Positions 45,815-54,394 of a stretch of 64,000 bases of DNA are shown here, in pieces. Positions within the stretch are counted from its first letter, which is position 1. Every line of letters starts with the position of its first letter. Below the pieces are notes generated by a model that saw nothing but the letters and a program-made list of their open reading frames with translations, had not been told where the DNA came from and searched no databases. Both the position numbers and the translations under genes were made by a program. Origin of the DNA: Gilvimarinus polysaccharolyticus. GTDB taxonomy: Bacteria > Pseudomonadota > Gammaproteobacteria > Pseudomonadales > Cellvibrionaceae. The stretch lies in contig NZ_LFIJ01000002.1 of NCBI RefSeq assembly GCF_001187555.1, positions 284,716 to 348,715 of the forward strand. The letters run 5' to 3'.

Positions 45815-46989
45815 AATATCACCTCATCGCCATCGTCTAGCCCTTGGGTAATAATTGCCTCACCCGCTTGACGCGCGCCAATGGTAACTTCTTGTTGCTG
45901 TTCACCGGTTAAACTTTTAAGCCGCACAAAAGCTTTATTGTCACGATACAGTAACGCATGCTGAGGCACAGCCACCGCATCAGGTTCGATTCGCTGGACA
46001 ATAGAAAGTCGCGCTGCCATTCCCGGTCGCATAGCATTGGTATCTGGGTTATCGATACGCACCACCGCGTCGAATACTTTACTGGGCTCGCGCCGCGATT
46101 TTAAACGCACGATACTGCCCAGTGACTCTATCTGACCGGTAAAGGTTCGCTCGGGAACCGCATCGAGTTTTATCTCGACTTTGTCGCCTGCTTTTACTTT
46201 ATGAGCCACTTGCTCATCAACGGTGGTTTCAATTACTAGACTGTTTAAATCAGGGAGCTCAATAACTTTTTGAATGACCGAGAACTGATCGCCCTCGGCG
46301 GGCTTGTCGCCATCATTGTTGGGTTTGTAAACCACAATACCTGGCCGCGGCGCCTTGATTTGCATTTCCGCGATAGATTTTTTTTGCTCATTAACCTCGG
46401 AGGTTAAGCGCGACACTTCGGTCTCGGTAATTTCTCGGTCGACCACCATCTGACTAATTCGGTTAGCGCGTCTAAAATCCACCATGGCGTAGTTAAGCTC
46501 GGCAATTTTGCGATCGATACGCAGCTGTTCAACTTCTAGTCGAGCCATTAAATCATCCACATTACTTGACTTAAGTGTGGCTTTCTCTAGCTCCATCTTT
46601 GCCTCAGCCAAATCTAGCTCTAACTGCTCGCGCTCTTGTTTACTGTCTAGCGCCTGGCTTGCCAAACGCTGCTGCTCTGTAGCCAAAGAGTTTTCTAAAT
46701 CGCGCAAACGCGAGTGTTGCTGTTGCGCATCAAAAGCCATAATGGGATCACCTTCTTTTACCCAGGTGCCCTCTGGAATCAAATACGACAACTTGTATTG
46801 CCAAGTGTATTTTACTTTAGGTGGCCCCATTTCGATGGTGCGTGCCGCCGCCAGTTCACCGGTGGTTTGAATCGCCAAAGGGATGTCTGCTTTTTTTACC
46901 GTTAGGGTTGGCACATCACTGGCACCACAGGCACTAAGCCATAGCGCCATTGCCCCAAGGCCGAATACTCGCCAACGACTCATTGCCAA
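45811..46989 (-). CDS. lipoprotein periplasmic adaptor (HlyD-like), second of three
   Basis: A 392-residue lipoprotein (MAMSRWRVFGLGAMALWLSACGAS, lipobox LSAC). Adaptor features: KYTWQYKLSYLIPEGTWVKEGDPIMAFD (first lipoyl half), a long coiled coil (about 90-205, LATEQQRLASQALDSKQERE), MQIKAPRPGIVVYKPN (second half), and a beta-barrel with VKAGDKVEIKLDAVPERTFTGQI. Overlaps the first adaptor gene by 10 bp and the third by 4 bp. Confidence 0.86.
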   Translation of the reverse strand: MAMSRWRVFGLGAMALWLSACGASDVPTLTVKKADIPLAIQTTGELAAARTIEMGPPKVKYTWQYKLSYLIPEGTWVKEGDPIMAFDAQQQHSRLRDLENSLATEQQRLASQALDSKQEREQLELDLAEAKMELEKATLKSSNVDDLMARLEVEQLRIDRKIAELNYAMVDFRRANRISQMVVDREITETEVSRLTSEVNEQKKSIAEMQIKAPRPGIVVYKPNNDGDKPAEGDQFSVIQKVIELPDLNSLVIETTVDEQVAHKVKAGDKVEIKLDAVPERTFTGQIESLGSIVRLKSRREPSKVFDAVVRIDNPDTNAMRPGMAARLSIVQRIEPDAVAVPQHALLYRDNKAFVRLKSLTGEQQQEVTIGARQAGEAIITQGLDDGDEVIL

Positions 46990-47936
46990 GCCTCCGCTTT
47001 TATTTCCACCAGCACACTCATGCCCGGCAACAAACCGGCTGCCATCACATCATCGACAAAACGAATATCAACATCAATATAACCGGAGTCGCCCCAGTGA
47101 TTTTTAGGCTCCGCTTGTTTGCCAATTCTTTCAATCACACCGTCTATTTTTAGCTCGGGACGCGCATCAAAACCGATACTGACTTGTTGCTCTTCACTTA
47201 CCCTTGCAATATCCACCTCATTAAGCCAGGCGCGCACGTGTAAATCATCGGTTGAGGGAATGGCGAGCACACTAAAGCCGCGCTCAACGGAATCACCTTG
47301 GCGAATTTTTTCGCGCGTCCAAGGGTGATCGACATACATGGCGGTGCCGCTGCGAGTACTGTTTTGCGTCATTCCATCAAGCATTAACTGCACTCGACGC
47401 AATTCATTTTGCGCACCGGCAATGGCAACTTGACTGCGTTTTTTTTCGGCCAACACATCGTCTTTTTTTACCTCGAGTGCTTTACGCGTTTCAACCTCAG
47501 CGTTGATCGCCTTAACCAAGGCCAGTTGATATTGCTCATATTGCAACTGACTTAATAACTCGCTTGGAATACCAGCATTAAGCTTAGCTTTTTGTAACGA
47601 TAAAAATGCAACATCGTATTGATGCTGTGCCTCTCGCAGCTGTAAATCTTGTACCAGACCATTGCGCCGACTCTCGGCTTTTACTTTGCGCAAGCCCGCC
47701 TCTAGCTGCTCTAGATTAGCCGCGACACTGGCGCTATCGTATTGCACTACGGCATCGCCCGGCTCAACCCGAGTGCCCTCCTCCACCATCCAAGCGATTT
47801 GCACAATCCATTCATCGGTTTCTGGCGCGACAAACATTTGCGAGTTGCGCGCTGCAACCTCACCGGTCAACAATAATGGCTCGGCCGCCGCCGGCAGCCA
47901 CAGCAAAAATAACAAGCTACATAGGGCGAGACGCAT
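46980..47936 (-). CDS. periplasmic adaptor (HlyD-like), first of three
   Basis: A 318-residue secreted protein with a signal peptide (MRLALCSLLFLLWLPAAAEP) but no lipobox. Short adaptor: EWIVQIAWMVEEGTRVEPGDAVVQYDSASV (lipoyl half), coiled coil (about 70-190), and VDHPWTREKIRQGDSVERGF, followed by a beta-barrel ending in LLPGMSVLVEI. The membrane-proximal domain seen in the other two adaptors seems to be absent. Overlaps the ATPase gene by 20 bp. Confidence 0.83.
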   Translation of the reverse strand: MRLALCSLLFLLWLPAAAEPLLLTGEVAARNSQMFVAPETDEWIVQIAWMVEEGTRVEPGDAVVQYDSASVAANLEQLEAGLRKVKAESRRNGLVQDLQLREAQHQYDVAFLSLQKAKLNAGIPSELLSQLQYEQYQLALVKAINAEVETRKALEVKKDDVLAEKKRSQVAIAGAQNELRRVQLMLDGMTQNSTRSGTAMYVDHPWTREKIRQGDSVERGFSVLAIPSTDDLHVRAWLNEVDIARVSEEQQVSIGFDARPELKIDGVIERIGKQAEPKNHWGDSGYIDVDIRFVDDVMAAGLLPGMSVLVEIKAEAWQ

Positions 47937-48627
47937 TAACTTCTACCTTTTCTATTTTGCCATCGCGCATATGAATAACCTTTTGCGCATACTCGGCGAT
48001 CTCGGGCTCGTGAGTTACCAAAATAATGGTTTGTCCGGCGCGATGCAGCTCGCTAAAAAGCTCCATAATCTCTACCGAGGTTTTACTGTCGAGATTCCCA
48101 GTAGGTTCATCGGCAAAAATGATTTTGGGCCGGTTAACCAAAGCTCGCGCAATGGCCACCCGCTGTCGCTGACCACCGGATAACTCGTTAGGAACGTGAT
48201 CTAGCCGATTTTCCAAATTAACTCGCGCCAGCATATCGCAAGCACGCTTACGCGCCTCCACGAGGTCAATATCAGAATACTTTAACGGCAGCATGACATT
48301 GCGCACGATATTCAATCGCGGCAGTAGGTGGAACGACTGAAATACAAAGCCGATATCTCGATTGCGTACGGCCGCTAAATCGTCATCGCTCATGGTGCTC
48401 ACCTCACGCCCCCCCAAGCGATAACAGCCGGAAGTGGGCTGATCAAGACAGCCAAGAATATTCATTAAGGTGGATTTGCCTGAGCCCGACGGGCCCATAA
48501 TGGCTATAAATTCATTTTCGGCGATGGTTAGGCTCACCCCCTGCAAGGCGGCGACAGAGATCTCGCCGCTGCGATACTCTTTGCGCAGAGTTTCAAGCTC
48601 GATAATAGTTTGATTCAAAACAGTCAT
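47917..48627 (-). CDS. ABC transporter ATPase, MacB/LolD type
   Basis: A 236-residue ATPase of the MacB/LolD/FtsE class: Walker A GPSGSGKST, Q-loop FVFQSFHLLPRLNIVRNVMLP, signature LSGGQRQR, Walker B IIFADEPTGNLD, and H-loop VTHEP. First gene of the operon ATPase, adaptor 1, adaptor 2, adaptor 3, permease. It is divergent from lptM with about 195 bp between them, which must hold both promoters. The exported substrate is unknown; candidates are lipids, peptides or lipoproteins. Confidence 0.92.
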   Translation of the reverse strand: MTVLNQTIIELETLRKEYRSGEISVAALQGVSLTIAENEFIAIMGPSGSGKSTLMNILGCLDQPTSGCYRLGGREVSTMSDDDLAAVRNRDIGFVFQSFHLLPRLNIVRNVMLPLKYSDIDLVEARKRACDMLARVNLENRLDHVPNELSGGQRQRVAIARALVNRPKIIFADEPTGNLDSKTSVEIMELFSELHRAGQTIILVTHEPEIAEYAQKVIHMRDGKIEKVEVNASRPM

Positions 48628-48823
48628 CCTGTAAGCAAGCTGGGCGTAAGCGTCTGAGTTTTAGGGTTAGCGACTCTCTTGTACAATGTCATATTATTCA
48701 TCGCAAGCAAGGAAGTGCAAAGAATGTAAACGCCGGTCGGCGCCTCGCGTGCAGTATAATTGTTCCCACTCAAGCCGGCGGTTATACTAGCGGCTTTATT
48801 CGCCTACAAACTGTGACCCGTTT

Positions 48824-48949
48824 ATGACCTATCTACGGCTTTTATGTGCCACAGCCCTTATCTGCCTCAGCACCGGCTGTGGCCAACAGGGTCCGCTGTA
48901 CTTACCTGCTGACGATTCCGCCCCTTCGGAGCCAGCACCGGCCGATTAG
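48824..48949 (+). CDS. lptM: LPS translocon maturation lipoprotein LptM (YifL)
   Basis: A 41-residue lipoprotein: MTYLRLLCATALICL, lipobox LSTGC (Cys19), then the conserved CGQQGPLYLP motif that defines LptM/YifL, and a short Pro/Asp-rich tail. LptM helps maturation of the LptDE outer-membrane LPS translocon. It is immediately upstream of lysA (16 bp), the conserved gammaproteobacterial order lptM-lysA-dapF. Confidence 0.92.
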   Translation: MTYLRLLCATALICLSTGCGQQGPLYLPADDSAPSEPAPAD

Positions 48950-48965
48950 TCCAAGAGAGAATGTT

Positions 48966-50213
48966 ATGTCTTTTTTTACCGAACGCAGCAATGAGTTGTA
49001 CGCCGAGGATGTGCGCTTGCGCGAGATTGCCGAGCAATATGGCACCCCCGCTTATGTATACAGCCGCGCCGCGTTTACCCAGCATTATTTAGCCTACGCC
49101 CAAGCGTTGGGGCAGCATCCAGGCATGATCTGCTATGCCGTAAAAGCCAACTCTAACATCGCCCTACTAAATTTACTGGCCCGCTTAGGTGCCGGTTTTG
49201 ATATCGTCTCGGGCGGTGAGCTAGAGCGGGTATTAACCGCTGGCGGTGACCCCAAGCGCATTGTGTTCTCTGGGGTAGGCAAAACAGCGGCCGAAATGGC
49301 CAAAGCACTGGCCGTGGGCATTTATTGCTTTAACGTCGAGTCAGAGGCTGAGCTTGAGCTATTAAGCCAAGTGGCGAGCGAGAAAAACCTTACCGCACGG
49401 GTGTCACTGCGAGTTAACCCCGATGTCGACGCTAAAACACACCCGTATATCTCCACCGGCCTTAAAGAAAACAAGTTTGGCATTGATATTAACCGTGCGC
49501 CGATGGTGTATCGCCGCGCAGCTGAGCTACCCAATATCGATATTCAGGGCATCGACTGCCATATTGGCTCACAGCTTACCGAGCTCGCCCCCTTCTTGGA
49601 CGCGCTCGACCGGCTACTGGTGCTGGTCGATAACCTCAGTGCCGACGGTATAAATATTAGCCACCTAGATTTGGGTGGCGGTTTAGGCGTGACTTACCGC
49701 GACGAACAGCCTCCTGAGGTCGCAACCTATATGGCCGCCATCAAAGCCAAAATCGGCGAGCGCGAGCTGGCCTTAATGTTCGAGCCGGGCCGTTCGATCG
49801 CCGCCAATGCCGGCGTACTGCTGACCAAGGTGCTGTATTTAAAGCCTACCGAAGCACATAACTTTGCCATTATCGATGCCGCCATGAACGATAATATCCG
49901 TCCAGCGCTGTATCAGGCGTGGCAAGATATTCGACCGCTGGCCAGCTCTAAAGCGGCCACCAAACGCTGGGACTTAGTGGGCCCAGTGTGCGAAACCGGC
50001 GACTTTTTAGGCAAAGATCGCGATTTAGCGCTGGCCTCCGGCGACTACCTCGCGGTAATGTCGGCAGGCGCCTACGGTTTTACCATGAGCTCCAACTACA
50101 ACACCCGTGCTCGCGCGGCAGAGATCTTGGTAGACGGCGATCAGATTCATGTAATTCGCGAGCGCGAAAGCTTTGTGGATATGATTCGCGGCGAGCACAT
50201 CGTCGAGCAGTAA
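48966..50213 (+). CDS. lysA: diaminopimelate decarboxylase
   Basis: PLP-dependent enzyme converting meso-diaminopimelate to lysine. About 415 residues from the ATG at 48966 (MSFFTERSNELYAEDV). A longer open frame upstream overlaps lptM and is not used. PLP lysine in ICYAVKANSN (K60), substrate and cofactor motifs HIGSQ, DLGGGLG and FEPGRSI, and the dimer-interface motif GPVCETGDF are present. Co-transcribed with lptM and dapF. Confidence 0.97.
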   Translation: MSFFTERSNELYAEDVRLREIAEQYGTPAYVYSRAAFTQHYLAYAQALGQHPGMICYAVKANSNIALLNLLARLGAGFDIVSGGELERVLTAGGDPKRIVFSGVGKTAAEMAKALAVGIYCFNVESEAELELLSQVASEKNLTARVSLRVNPDVDAKTHPYISTGLKENKFGIDINRAPMVYRRAAELPNIDIQGIDCHIGSQLTELAPFLDALDRLLVLVDNLSADGINISHLDLGGGLGVTYRDEQPPEVATYMAAIKAKIGERELALMFEPGRSIAANAGVLLTKVLYLKPTEAHNFAIIDAAMNDNIRPALYQAWQDIRPLASSKAATKRWDLVGPVCETGDFLGKDRDLALASGDYLAVMSAGAYGFTMSSNYNTRARAAEILVDGDQIHVIRERESFVDMIRGEHIVEQ

Positions 50214-50301
50214 TCGGCCGCAACAGCTTGCGAGCAAAGACGAGCCAAGTAAGATAAAATGGTTCGTCTTTTCATTTAAGAAGTAAGCATCAGGGACCTC
50301 T

Positions 50302-51132
50302 ATGCGATTGCGGTTTACTAAAATGCACGGCCTTGGTAACGACTTTGTTGTCATTGACGGCATCAGCCAAAAAGTACGCCTAAGCACCGACAAGGTGCGA
50401 GCACTGGCCGACCGCAACTTTGGCATCGGCTGCGATCAACTGCTGCTGGTCGAGGTGCCCAGCTCTCCCGATGTGGATTTTTGCTACCGTATCTTTAACG
50501 CCGATGGCACCGAGGTCGAGAACTGCGGCAACGGCGCACGCTGTTTTGCCCGTTTTGTGCGCGATCGCCACCTCACCGGCAAAAACGTTATTCGAGTCCA
50601 AACCGCATCGGGGATTATGGTTCTCAGCGTCGATGGCGATGATAACGTCAGTGTCGATATGGGCGTACCGGTGCTTGAACCCGCCGACATACCGTTTGTC
50701 GCCGACAACCGCGCCGTGGTTTACCCGCTCACAGTGGGCGATCACGAAATCAGTGTTTCGGCAGTCTCGATGGGCAACCCTCATGCGGTGTATGTCGTCG
50801 ATGATGTTGACACCGCTCCGGTCGCAAGCTTCGGCCCCCTGATAGAATCACACCCGCGCTTTCCGCGTCGGGTTAATGCCGGTTTTATGCAAATCTTAAA
50901 TTCAAACGCCATCAAACTACGCGTATACGAGCGCGGCGCTGGCGAAACTCTCGCCTGCGGCACCGGCGCTTGTGCCGCAGTAGTCGCCGGCCAATTGCGC
51001 GGTATTTTAGATGAACAAGTCGATGTCGAACTGCCCGGTGGGCACTTAACCATCCAATGGGCCGGAGAAGGTCAGCCGGTGCTGATGACTGGGCCCGCGA
51101 CCAATGTATTTCACGGACAGGTCAAAATTTAA
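50302..51132 (+). CDS. dapF: diaminopimelate epimerase
   Basis: A 276-residue enzyme interconverting LL- and meso-diaminopimelate. Both catalytic cysteines are visible: C75 in [10 protein letters not shown] and C219 in LACGTGACA. The N-terminal [13 protein letters not shown] motif is intact. GGGA precedes the ATG. It follows lysA and is 1 bp from the DUF484 gene, consistent with one operon. Confidence 0.97.
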   Translation: MRLRFTKMHGLGNDFVVIDGISQKVRLSTDKVRALADRNFGIGCDQLLLVEVPSSPDVDFCYRIFNADGTEVENCGNGARCFARFVRDRHLTGKNVIRVQTASGIMVLSVDGDDNVSVDMGVPVLEPADIPFVADNRAVVYPLTVGDHEISVSAVSMGNPHAVYVVDDVDTAPVASFGPLIESHPRFPRRVNAGFMQILNSNAIKLRVYERGAGETLACGTGACAAVVAGQLRGILDEQVDVELPGGHLTIQWAGEGQPVLMTGPATNVFHGQVKI

Positions 51133-51133
51133 T

Positions 51134-51832
51134 ATGACGGACAACAGCAACAACATGCCCCCTATGCCGAGTGCCTCCGATGTAGTTCGCTACTTAATGG
51201 CTCACCCGACATTTTTCGCAGATTACCCTGCTCTACTGGCCGATATCGAACTGCCCCACGATAGCGGCAGCGCCATTTCGTTGGTAGAGCGCCAAGTGGC
51301 GGTACTGCGTGAGCGCAACATGGACATGCGGCATCGTCTAAGCCATCTATTAGATAACGCCCGCGACAACGACCGCCTGTTTGATAAAACCAAGCGTTTG
51401 ATTTTAGAGCTGCTCGAAGGTCGTGACCTAGGCGACATTATCGACGCACTGCACTACAGCTTTGACAAAGAATTTAATATTCACTTTACCCGCACGCTAT
51501 TATTTGGCGATGCCAACGCTATCGGCGGCTCGGCCGCACGGGTAGTAAGCCTAAAAGAAGCGAACGATAATATTGGTGTACTGCTAAAAAGTAACCGTTC
51601 GTTTTGCGGTAAGTTGGGCGATAAAGAAAAAGCTTACCTGTTTGGCGATGTCGCACTGCAAGTTGGCTCGGCCGCCACCGTGCCGCTTAACAACGGGCAG
51701 ACTTTTGGTCTGTTAGTGATTGGTAATCGCGACCCTAAATATTATAGCTCGAGCATGGGCACGCTATTTTTAGCCTATATTGCCGAGGTGCTTAACCGCC
51801 GCTTGCCACCCCATTTACCGCCTATTGCGTAA
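51134..51832 (+). CDS. DUF484 family protein
   Basis: About 232 residues from the ATG at 51134. A short N-terminal helical part with VVRYLMAHPTFFADYPALLADIELPH and VERQVAVLRERN, then a GAF-like domain (about 100-225). This is the DUF484 protein that regularly lies between dapF and xerC in gammaproteobacteria. Function not established. Confidence 0.9.
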   Translation: MTDNSNNMPPMPSASDVVRYLMAHPTFFADYPALLADIELPHDSGSAISLVERQVAVLRERNMDMRHRLSHLLDNARDNDRLFDKTKRLILELLEGRDLGDIIDALHYSFDKEFNIHFTRTLLFGDANAIGGSAARVVSLKEANDNIGVLLKSNRSFCGKLGDKEKAYLFGDVALQVGSAATVPLNNGQTFGLLVIGNRDPKYYSSSMGTLFLAYIAEVLNRRLPPHLPPIA

Positions 51833-51871
51833 TCACGACGGGCGAAACGTTAATGCTATAAAGAGGCGGCT

Positions 51872-52807
51872 ATGCCCATAAACGCGCTACCATTGGCCGC
51901 CGAAGTTGACGCCTTCACCCAGTATCTACGCATCGAAAGACAACTCTCAGAGCGCACTTTAGACGCCTATCGCCGCGATTTACTCAAGCTCCAGCAGTAC
52001 GCCGATAGCCGCAACCTCAACAACCTAAATGCTATTAATCACCAAGAACTTCGGCTTCTGCTTGCGCAGCAACATCGTGCCGGCAATGGTGGTAAAACTT
52101 TGGCACGCGGGCTATCGGCACTGCGCAGTTTTTTTCGATTTGCCATTAAACGTGGCTGGCTTAACACCAATCCGGCCGAAGGCTTACAGGCGCCTAAGGC
52201 ACCTAAAAAATTGCCCAAAACATTAGATGCCGACCAAGCCGGTCAGTTTGTGCAATTAGCCGGCGATGATTTTATTAGCCTGCGCGATGGCGCCATGGTC
52301 GAGCTCATGTATTCCTCGGGTTTGCGTTTAGCAGAACTGGTAGGCACTAACATAAAAGATATCGATTTGGCGGGCGCCAGTATTCGAGTAACCGGTAAAG
52401 GTAATAAACAGCGCGAGCTGCCGGTAGGCCGTTTTGCCATCAACGCCGTTAAACGTTATTTAACCGTACGGGATTTACACGCTAACAGTGACGAGCTGGC
52501 ATTATTTGTCAGTAAAAGAGGCAACCGTATTAGTCACCGCAGTGTGCAAGCACGGCTGGAGCAAGTGAGCCTGCGTCAAGGTATGGAGCAACCCGTACAC
52601 CCACACATGTTGCGTCATTCGTTTGCCAGCCATATGCTCGAATCCAGCTCGGATTTACGCTTGGTGCAAGAGCTACTCGGACACGCCAATATCTCTACCA
52701 CCCAAGTGTATACCCATCTAGACTTTCAACATTTAGCCAAAGTCTATGACAGCGCCCACCCTCGCGCGCAACGCCGCCGAGACAACAGTGAGGATAAACA
52801 AGATTAA
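51872..52807 (+). CDS. xerC: site-specific recombinase XerC
   Basis: A 311-residue tyrosine recombinase that, with XerD, resolves chromosome dimers at dif. Catalytic boxes: SSGLRLAELV (R), the conserved Lys region VTGKGNKQRELPV, HPHMLRHSFASHML (HxxR), LGHANISTTQVYTH (H and Y). GAGGCGG before the ATG. Unlike the IntI at 23333 it lacks the inserted domain between the catalytic boxes. Conserved neighbour of dapF and DUF484. Confidence 0.96.
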   Translation: MPINALPLAAEVDAFTQYLRIERQLSERTLDAYRRDLLKLQQYADSRNLNNLNAINHQELRLLLAQQHRAGNGGKTLARGLSALRSFFRFAIKRGWLNTNPAEGLQAPKAPKKLPKTLDADQAGQFVQLAGDDFISLRDGAMVELMYSSGLRLAELVGTNIKDIDLAGASIRVTGKGNKQRELPVGRFAINAVKRYLTVRDLHANSDELALFVSKRGNRISHRSVQARLEQVSLRQGMEQPVHPHMLRHSFASHMLESSSDLRLVQELLGHANISTTQVYTHLDFQHLAKVYDSAHPRAQRRRDNSEDKQD

Positions 52808-52815
52808 TAGCAGGC

Positions 52816-52842
52816 AAAAAAAAGCGCAGCCAAAGCCGCGCT
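52816..52842 (-). terminator. terminator of the DUF1552 operon
   Basis: AGCGCGGC/GCTGCGCT stem (52823-52842) followed on the minus strand by seven to eight Ts (52822-52816). It suits the minus-strand DUF1552 transcript better than xerC. Confidence 0.6.
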
Positions 52843-52939
52843 AACACAATATAAAGAAGAGCCCATATATAACTACATATCCAGAGAAGTGAATGTAGAG
52901 TTTTAGAATAGCCACCTTAAGCGCACGATACAACGCACT

Positions 52940-52981
52940 GCATACGTATACAGCCACCCACTTGCGGTGAATACGTATGCA
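52940..52981. repeat. inverted repeat containing ATACGTATGCA
   Basis: TGCATACGTATAC and GAATACGTATGCA face each other across 16 bp just after the DUF1552 stop. The 13-mer GAATACGTATGCA (52969-52981) recurs exactly at 61287-61299, upstream of the 2164-residue protein gene. The motif has the central CG of a LacI-type operator half, but this copy is at a gene end. Confidence 0.45.
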
Positions 52982-52988
52982 ACTGCGA

Positions 52989-54377
52989 CTACACCACGCC
53001 GCCGGTCCAATAAGGTTCGGGCAAAGAATTAACCCCCATTAAGCGCGCCACATCGCCAAACAATTGGTGAGTGCCCCAAATCCGCTGCTGGCTTTCATTG
53101 CTACCATTGCCGCAGTGAATAATTCGCCCGCTACTCAGCGCACCGCCGGCACCACCCGCAAGAGTTACCGCCCCCGCCGCGCCGCCGTGTTGCGAGCCAT
53201 CCCCCACTTCCGAGAACATCACCACTAGCGTGTCGTCCAGCAGCCCTTTGTTGTTTAACTGCTCTAACGTGTAAGCCAGCAGCGAATGATACCAACGCAC
53301 CTGCGCCGTATGTGGTACATCGCCCGGTCTGTGCGATGCACTGTGGCTGGCAAACTCGTTGTACCAACGAGTCATCGAACTGACTGGATCACCACCCTGA
53401 CTGGATTGAATACCCTGAGCAATCGCTTGCTGCGCCATTTGCCAACACTCATCAAACGAGTAGTTTACCAAGTTACCGTTTTCATCACCCTTGGATAGTT
53501 GCAGTGTAGCCACACGATGCAAACCACAAGAAAAGGCGCCCACAATGTTATCAATTTGAGCGCGACACAAATGCGGAAACATTTGCCACTCGGTTTGATT
53601 TAATTCTTGGCTGGAGTTGGCGTAAGGGTCGGCCAGCACATTGGTATTAAATACACACTCGCCCACTTGCACACTCGACTGATCTTTTAATCGCTTTAGC
53701 GCGTTCTCGTGCATATCTAGCTTAGCTCGTCGCACACTGTCGAGCGTGGCATTTGCCAATGAGTCAAAGTCGGCCAAAATAGCCTCATAGGTTCGGCGCA
53801 TTTCATCCGATTGTGGGCTATCTACATTGCCAATACCCAATGCCAGTTTAGTCGCCACATCACGTGGATCGTTATTAGGAATCGGCCGCTGAGTGGTTGT
53901 AACATTACGCGGTTTAGAAATCATAATGTCGGATTTAGGACCTGTGCGTACCCCAAGACTCAGCACTCCTTCACTCCCCAGCTGCTCGGCAATTAAATGA
54001 TCGATGCTGGCGCTACCGGTACTGATATCTTTATTGCCCGTTAAAATACCGCGCATGTCGTTGTAATGAGCGCCAGCACCCGAACCAATATCTAGGGTTA
54101 AATTTTTTAAAATAATTAACCGATCATGCCAATTAGCCAACGGCCCCAAACCGAAGCTTAATTCTTGCGAGCCACCAATGCTGCCATCAAACTGGCTCGG
54201 CTGCCAATTATAGGGAACCACACCATTGGGGTAATATAAAAACAATACCCGCTGCGCCATTCCTGTTTGGGCATACACATTTTGCCCCAGCATCTGACCG
54301 ACAAATGGCAGCAGCGCACCACTGCGAGCCATATTAATTAACAACTTACGCCGTGACTGATTTGTTATTTTTGTCAT
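52989..54377 (-). CDS. DUF1552 domain secreted protein
   Basis: About 462 residues matching DUF1552, a family best known from Planctomycetes and myxobacteria, where it is encoded next to DUF1592-type cytochrome proteins. The N-terminus NQSRRKLLINMARSGALLPFVG resembles a twin-arginine signal. The body has VLFLYYPNGVVPYNW, HNDMRGILTGN-like (AGAHYNDMRGILTGNKD), SIDHLIAEQLG and VVMFSEVGDGSQHGG, recalling the metal-dependent DUF1501/sulfatase-like fold. ATG at 54377 is preferred because AGGAG lies 7 bp before it. It follows the 2164-residue protein gene after 17 bp, so they are one operon and probably one export or redox complex. Function unknown. Confidence 0.82.
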   Translation of the reverse strand: MTKITNQSRRKLLINMARSGALLPFVGQMLGQNVYAQTGMAQRVLFLYYPNGVVPYNWQPSQFDGSIGGSQELSFGLGPLANWHDRLIILKNLTLDIGSGAGAHYNDMRGILTGNKDISTGSASIDHLIAEQLGSEGVLSLGVRTGPKSDIMISKPRNVTTTQRPIPNNDPRDVATKLALGIGNVDSPQSDEMRRTYEAILADFDSLANATLDSVRRAKLDMHENALKRLKDQSSVQVGECVFNTNVLADPYANSSQELNQTEWQMFPHLCRAQIDNIVGAFSCGLHRVATLQLSKGDENGNLVNYSFDECWQMAQQAIAQGIQSSQGGDPVSSMTRWYNEFASHSASHRPGDVPHTAQVRWYHSLLAYTLEQLNNKGLLDDTLVVMFSEVGDGSQHGGAAGAVTLAGGAGGALSSGRIIHCGNGSNESQQRIWGTHQLFGDVARLMGVNSLPEPYWTGGVV

Positions 54378-54394
54378 TGTCATTCTCCTATCGC

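Noticed and set aside
48846-48965. N-terminal extension of LysA
   Set aside because: The frame overlaps lptM and is unlike LysA sequences; the ATG at 48966 gives the usual length.
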